DNA from: Corylus avellana
Taxonomy: Eukaryota > Streptophyta > Magnoliopsida > Fagales > Betulaceae
Direction: 5' to 3'
DNA: 64,000 nucleotides
Assembly (NCBI RefSeq): GCF_901000735.1
Contig: NC_081543.1
Location: 31,146,771 to 31,210,770, forward strand
In this document: piece by piece, positions 59,964-64,000 of the stretch
How the letters are laid out: the number at the start of each line of letters is the position of its first letter
Numbering within the stretch: position 1 is the stretch's first letter
The notes under the pieces: generated by a model
What the model was told of the DNA's origin: nothing
Seen by the model: the letters and a program-made list of their open reading frames with translations, nothing else
Databases searched by the model: none
Program-made: the position numbers and the translations under genes

Positions 59964-60958
59964 TGAAAATTCTAAAACGACTCCAATTATCACCTACTCA
60001 CACGTCTAGGAGTTTTACAGAAAATATCCAGAAAACAGATCTAACTTAGTAGTTAAAAAATCAACCAAATACTGATATGAAATATGCAATCAAGAACACA
60101 GAAATTTGGTTACGAAGAGGAAACCATTTAGAGAACTCTCTAAATGTAAAACCTCTCCGGGGCAGCCAAACCCAGGAAATCAATCAACTATAAAAGAATA
60201 AGGATTACAAGAAGTTCACACTTACAAAACCTTTGCAATTGACACTTCCTTGCATAAGACAAGCGACCCACTTGACTTCTACCGCAGTAGCCCTTTCCAG
60301 AACATCTGGCACAATCCTTCTACTTGATCTCCTTTACCGGAACTCCGGTAGACTTCGGTTGTATATGATTTGTGATGAAGACACAACCTTTAAATCTAAG
60401 AGAGACTAACCCTAACACTCAATATCTTAAACGCTCTCTTAGCACATGGAATTCTTATGTGGAATTCCTTACAATTTCGTGCATAACAGCTCTCTATATA
60501 TAGACTACAAGAAAACCTAGTACTAGTTGAAATGGGAAGAAAAACTAGTTCTAGTTGGAATAGGATTCATCCAAATTTTCTTCCTTATCTTTCGAGACGA
60601 TTTTGGCATAGCTAACTTTCGAATTTTGAAAATCTTATTTCACAAAGATTTGTAGAATTTTGTGTTAGCTTTTCAATGCCGCTGGTTTCACCTCAATCCG
60701 ATTCTTGAGCCGAAAGTTATGGTCCGAATACTGATACATGTGCAGGATACGAAATTTAATCAAATCCTATTTTAACTCTAATTAAAGAATTCCGATTTGA
60801 TTAAACTTAACCATATCATATAGGTCTTCTATTATGATTGGTTAAGCTTAACCACATCTTCTAGGTCTTCTCTTGACACAACACCTCGTGTATGCACTGC
60901 TGACGGGATTGCAGATGAATGTATTTTGTCACCGAATTTGGCAATTCAAAACCCAACA
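59964..60958 (-). repeat. 5' LTR
   Basis: Begins TGTTGGGTTTTG at 60958 and ends CA at 59964 on the minus strand. TATA-like CTATATATAG at 60494-60503. Nearly identical to the 3' LTR except for its terminal ~140 bp (59964-60105). Confidence -1.
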
Positions 60959-60963
60959 GACTT
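60959..60963. repeat. Target-site duplication GACTT (right)
   Basis: Matches 54887-54891. Confidence -1.
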
Positions 60964-63900
60964 TTTAGTAATTTTGGTTCAATTCTAATTATGAAATATG
61001 GGTTGTTACCAAACAAAAGAATTTGAATAATTATTCTATTCCGACCTCTTCTATTTCCAGTAATACTTATTCATTTTCCTACTGGAATACTTATTTCACA
61101 AACCAAACAGGACCTTAATACTTATGACAATCTTTATAAATGACACATTGGGCTACTTTTCATCTTCCTAATATGGGATCATGGTGTTTCGTATCTATGC
61201 GTCCCAATTAAGTTCAATTCAGATAACTTGGGACCAATGATTTTGCTTGCTTTCCAATCCCGCAGTTTCAAGTTCAATTCGAATTGAACTTGGGACGGAT
61301 GATTCTGGTCTGCTATATTTATTATTAAACAGTTCGAAAGGGTCTGATATTCAGTTTGAATTAAGGAAAATACATATTGTTCTTATGGTATCTCAATGTT
61401 TAACTTGCTGCTTGGAAGTTGTTGAGGTTCTGCAAGCATATAGAAAAGTTTCCAAACTTATATATAGAAGATTAATTACAAGTTGGAGGCAAATTTAAAA
61501 CATCAAATCCGGTCCTTCCAACATGCACTGGAATGGAGGAAAAATCTAAAACTTTGGAACATGTTTGGGACCTAAGAATATTTGGAACCACTCTAATAAG
61601 TTTATGGACTTACTTAAGAACATAAATTTGGTGTCTTTTGATTGGGGTTTAGGTGGCCAAACAAGAGTTGTAAGGAGTTGAGAGCTTCAGATTGGGGAAA
61701 GAACCTGAGACTTTGAGGTACTGATCTAGGCATAAATCTTGTCCTAATATGATCATACACATGTGACATGTCAAGTAGTTAGATTTTTTTTTTTTTTTTG
61801 TAATTTTTTTAAAGTTGGTTGAGGGACGTTGATGAGTCCAGAAAATGAAAATCTCGATATATAGCTTGATCCTTATTAGATTCCAAAAAATTAAATAGGA
61901 GAGAGAGGGAAGGAGTGCAGTCCAGAAAATAAAATTATGGCCAAAATGGTTTTTTTTTTTTAAATCAAAAAAATTCTGAAAAAAATTAGATTAAAGAGCC
62001 TTTCTAAACAGATTGCTGGGGTTTAAGGTGAAGGGACACTTTTTCCACGTGTCAGCGTCCAGGTAAGTAGGTATTTTAAAACTCCAACAAAAGTGCAAGT
62101 ATGCTTTCTATTAAACTTATGACTTTTGAAACAAAGTTGAGGAAATTTTCTATCTAATACTTTTATTTTTAATACGTGTCATAATGTTTTATGCCATGAT
62201 TAGGATTATGATAAATCATGAAAATAATGCACACACAAATTATGTATGCATAACTATGAACTCACGAATAGCTAGCTTAAGTATGATATGTTTATAAAAT
62301 AGCAAGTGAACCATGTTTTAATAAGTTAACCACAAGACACCATTATGACATGACTTGATTTAATCGGTACGTACCAGATCAAATGATACATGTGATTCAC
62401 AGATAGCACGATATGAACTATCAGTCGGGTGCGCGCTCTTTTTCTAAGTGTACACCCATGATGACAAGGTCCATCAATCAGGGAAGATTCAGGTAGCTTT
62501 CCATAGGATTGAACTCATGATGGTCTTTCAAGACACGCCAACTTGTACAGCTCAGAGTTCAAGAAATGCTGAAATGGGCCAAGGGGTAAACTTGTTTCAA
62601 TAAGAAATAATGTTAAAATAATAATAATCCTAAGTTTATATGCGTCAAGATTTCATAACTTTTCATGTATTGCAAGTTTCAAAGTAATAATTTCGCATGA
62701 TCTATTATGAAATGTTTTTTATCATATAAAAGTTCTAATTAAGTTTCCTTCTGCAGTCCTTTTGCCTTAGATTTCAATTTTATATCTACTCTCTTATATG
62801 TATGCTTAAGTTTTGTGCCTCGTTAATTACCATATATATATATATATATATGGAACATGCAGAGCACAAGCATCATTAATTAAAAACATCATAAAAAAGA
62901 GTCATTCATTACGAGTGCAGACGTAATCGGATAACCTTATAATTACCACGCCCGATGTTATTAAATAAATCTAAGATATGTTTCTGTGGAGGTACAGTGA
63001 CGAATCCCGAAAGTAAATCTGCAATGAGTTGCCAAGACTCTTTAATTTAATAAAATAAGAACGAGCTAGTGCCACGACTGAATCAAATATATCTTCTTCA
63101 CTTGCTTATGGATTTTTGTGGTTTGATCAACTTATATATCTTTTAAGTCATAACATTTTCAAGAGATAAAAATAATATATATATATATATATATTTCATT
63201 ATAGGAAGGTAGTACTACACTACTACGTACCCAGTAGCTAGCTATAGTTATAAAATGTACATATATAGTTATTCTTAAACTACAAAATGTACGTCCACAC
63301 AATCTTCGGATTCTTTCTCGTTTGAGATGCGAACATTGACCGCTTTTAGCTTGGGATTCATTATCCACTTAGAAGCTTTGGTCTTGCACATATTGCTGAA
63401 GTTTTCATCATCAGCACTCAACTAACCTCGACCAACGACGATTAACAATGTGCACAAGTTGGTTTATATTGGACGGCTATATTGCCCACAACAACGACTA
63501 TACGAGTCATAAAAGGTCTTGAATATTATGTTACATATTAATTCTCTACGATGTGAGATTAAATTACTAATTTTTAGGAGTGGTAGGGTTTAGGTTTATA
63601 ATTAAATATTTTTATTAATAAGTTATTTTCCTTTATGTTAGAATATTTGTATTTTCTTTTATTCTATTTTATTGTAGGGTTAGTTTTCTGATCTATTCCT
63701 TAATTAGTTTAGCTCTACTTATTTAGAATTTCTTGATCGATCATTACTTATTATCTCTTTATAAATAGAGAGTTATGTAATAAATATATAGTGAATATAC
63801 AATATGTAACTTATACGTATTTCTCTTTCATATTATAAATATTTCAAACGTGGCTAATTTTTTTTAGGTCGTTATAAATAATATCAGTACAACTTATAAA

Positions 63901-64000
63901 TAACATCATGGGGTTGAAGTACTGGAATGATCATAATTAGACTAAACTTTATAAATTAATGATTCTATAATGCTGCAAAGTTGATCATCACATAGATCAG
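60964..64000. other. AT-rich spacer without a supported gene
   Basis: Short ORFs only. 61205-61305 holds a diverged direct repeat built on AAGTTCAATTC and ACTTGGGAC. 63636-63830 (TGTTAGAATATTTGTATTTT, CTCTTTATAAATAGAGAGTT) looks like part of an LTR with its TATA region, but no partner or target duplication is clear. Confidence -1.

Larger units (their letters stand above)
54892..60958 (-). mobile_element. Non-autonomous Copia-type LTR retrotransposon, gag only, with assembly gap
   Basis: Minus-strand element: 5' LTR 59964-60958, PBS 59950-59961, gag-like ORF 59042-59896, polypurine tract 55885-55896, 3' LTR 54892-55882. GACTT flanks both outer ends (54887-54891 and 60959-60963), so ends and integrity are well supported. 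No protease, integrase, reverse transcriptase or RNase H is present, so it would need a helper. The PBS and the gag zinc-knuckle region suggest Copia. A 100-N gap lies inside, bordered by two copies of the same 1,454 bp, so the assembled length is probably too long by about 1.5 kb. Confidence -1.

Noticed and set aside
1..64000. Metabolic gene cluster including the P450, hydrolase and MGL
   Set aside because: The genes lie far apart, belong to unrelated conserved single-gene functions, and show no duplicated biosynthetic partners.

Overview
The window is nuclear DNA of a flowering plant, almost certainly a eudicot and probably woody. The evidence is intron-rich genes with GT-AG junctions, AT-rich spacers, plant-only families (DUF538, REM-like B3, CYP78A) and plant-type transposable elements (Copia-type LTRs, CACTA, MULE-like MITEs, tRNA-type SINEs, L1-type LINE tails). 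I cannot name the species from sequence alone. A run of exactly 100 N (58209-58308) marks an assembly gap.

Layout. 1-12.7 kb is gene-dense, all on the minus strand: the 5' part of an HLB1-like TPR gene (exons from 4655 down to base 1, cut by the window edge), a single-exon B3-domain gene (5871-6572), a TBC-domain Rab-GAP gene of five exons (8895-12204) and, directly upstream of it, a small glycine-rich membrane-protein ORF (12324-12608). 12.7-16.1 kb is spacer with a SINE and foldback elements. A DUF538 gene lies at 16236-16718 (+) and an eight-exon alpha/beta hydrolase of the EMB8 type at 18512-23745 (+). 23.7-32.4 kb is repeat-rich spacer with a hAT-like remnant and a triple 230-bp tandem repeat. 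Methionine gamma-lyase is at 32526-35664 (+, two exons). 35.7-49 kb is spacer with LTR, CACTA, MITE, solo-LTR and LINE remnants. A CYP78A9-like cytochrome P450 is at 49069-50890 (-, two exons). 51-54.9 kb is spacer. 54892-60958 is a complete minus-strand LTR retrotransposon with a GACTT target duplication; it carries only a short gag-like ORF with two zinc knuckles, and the assembly gap lies inside it. 61-64 kb is AT-rich spacer with no gene I can support.

The genes are unrelated housekeeping or developmental loci: endomembrane trafficking and actin (HLB1), Rab GTPase control (TBC protein), methionine catabolism (MGL), organ and seed size (CYP78A), a lipase/esterase-like hydrolase, a DNA-binding B3 protein and a DUF538 protein. 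They do not form a pathway or cluster. I found no new multi-gene system. The most informative signals are structural: a solo LTR in one copy of a tandem duplication with the other copy preserving the empty site; a gag-only retrotransposon whose two LTRs differ almost only in their terminal ~140 bp; a probable false duplication at the assembly gap; an inverted copy of a Rab-GAP intron in front of the B3 gene; and several perfect or near-perfect foldbacks.
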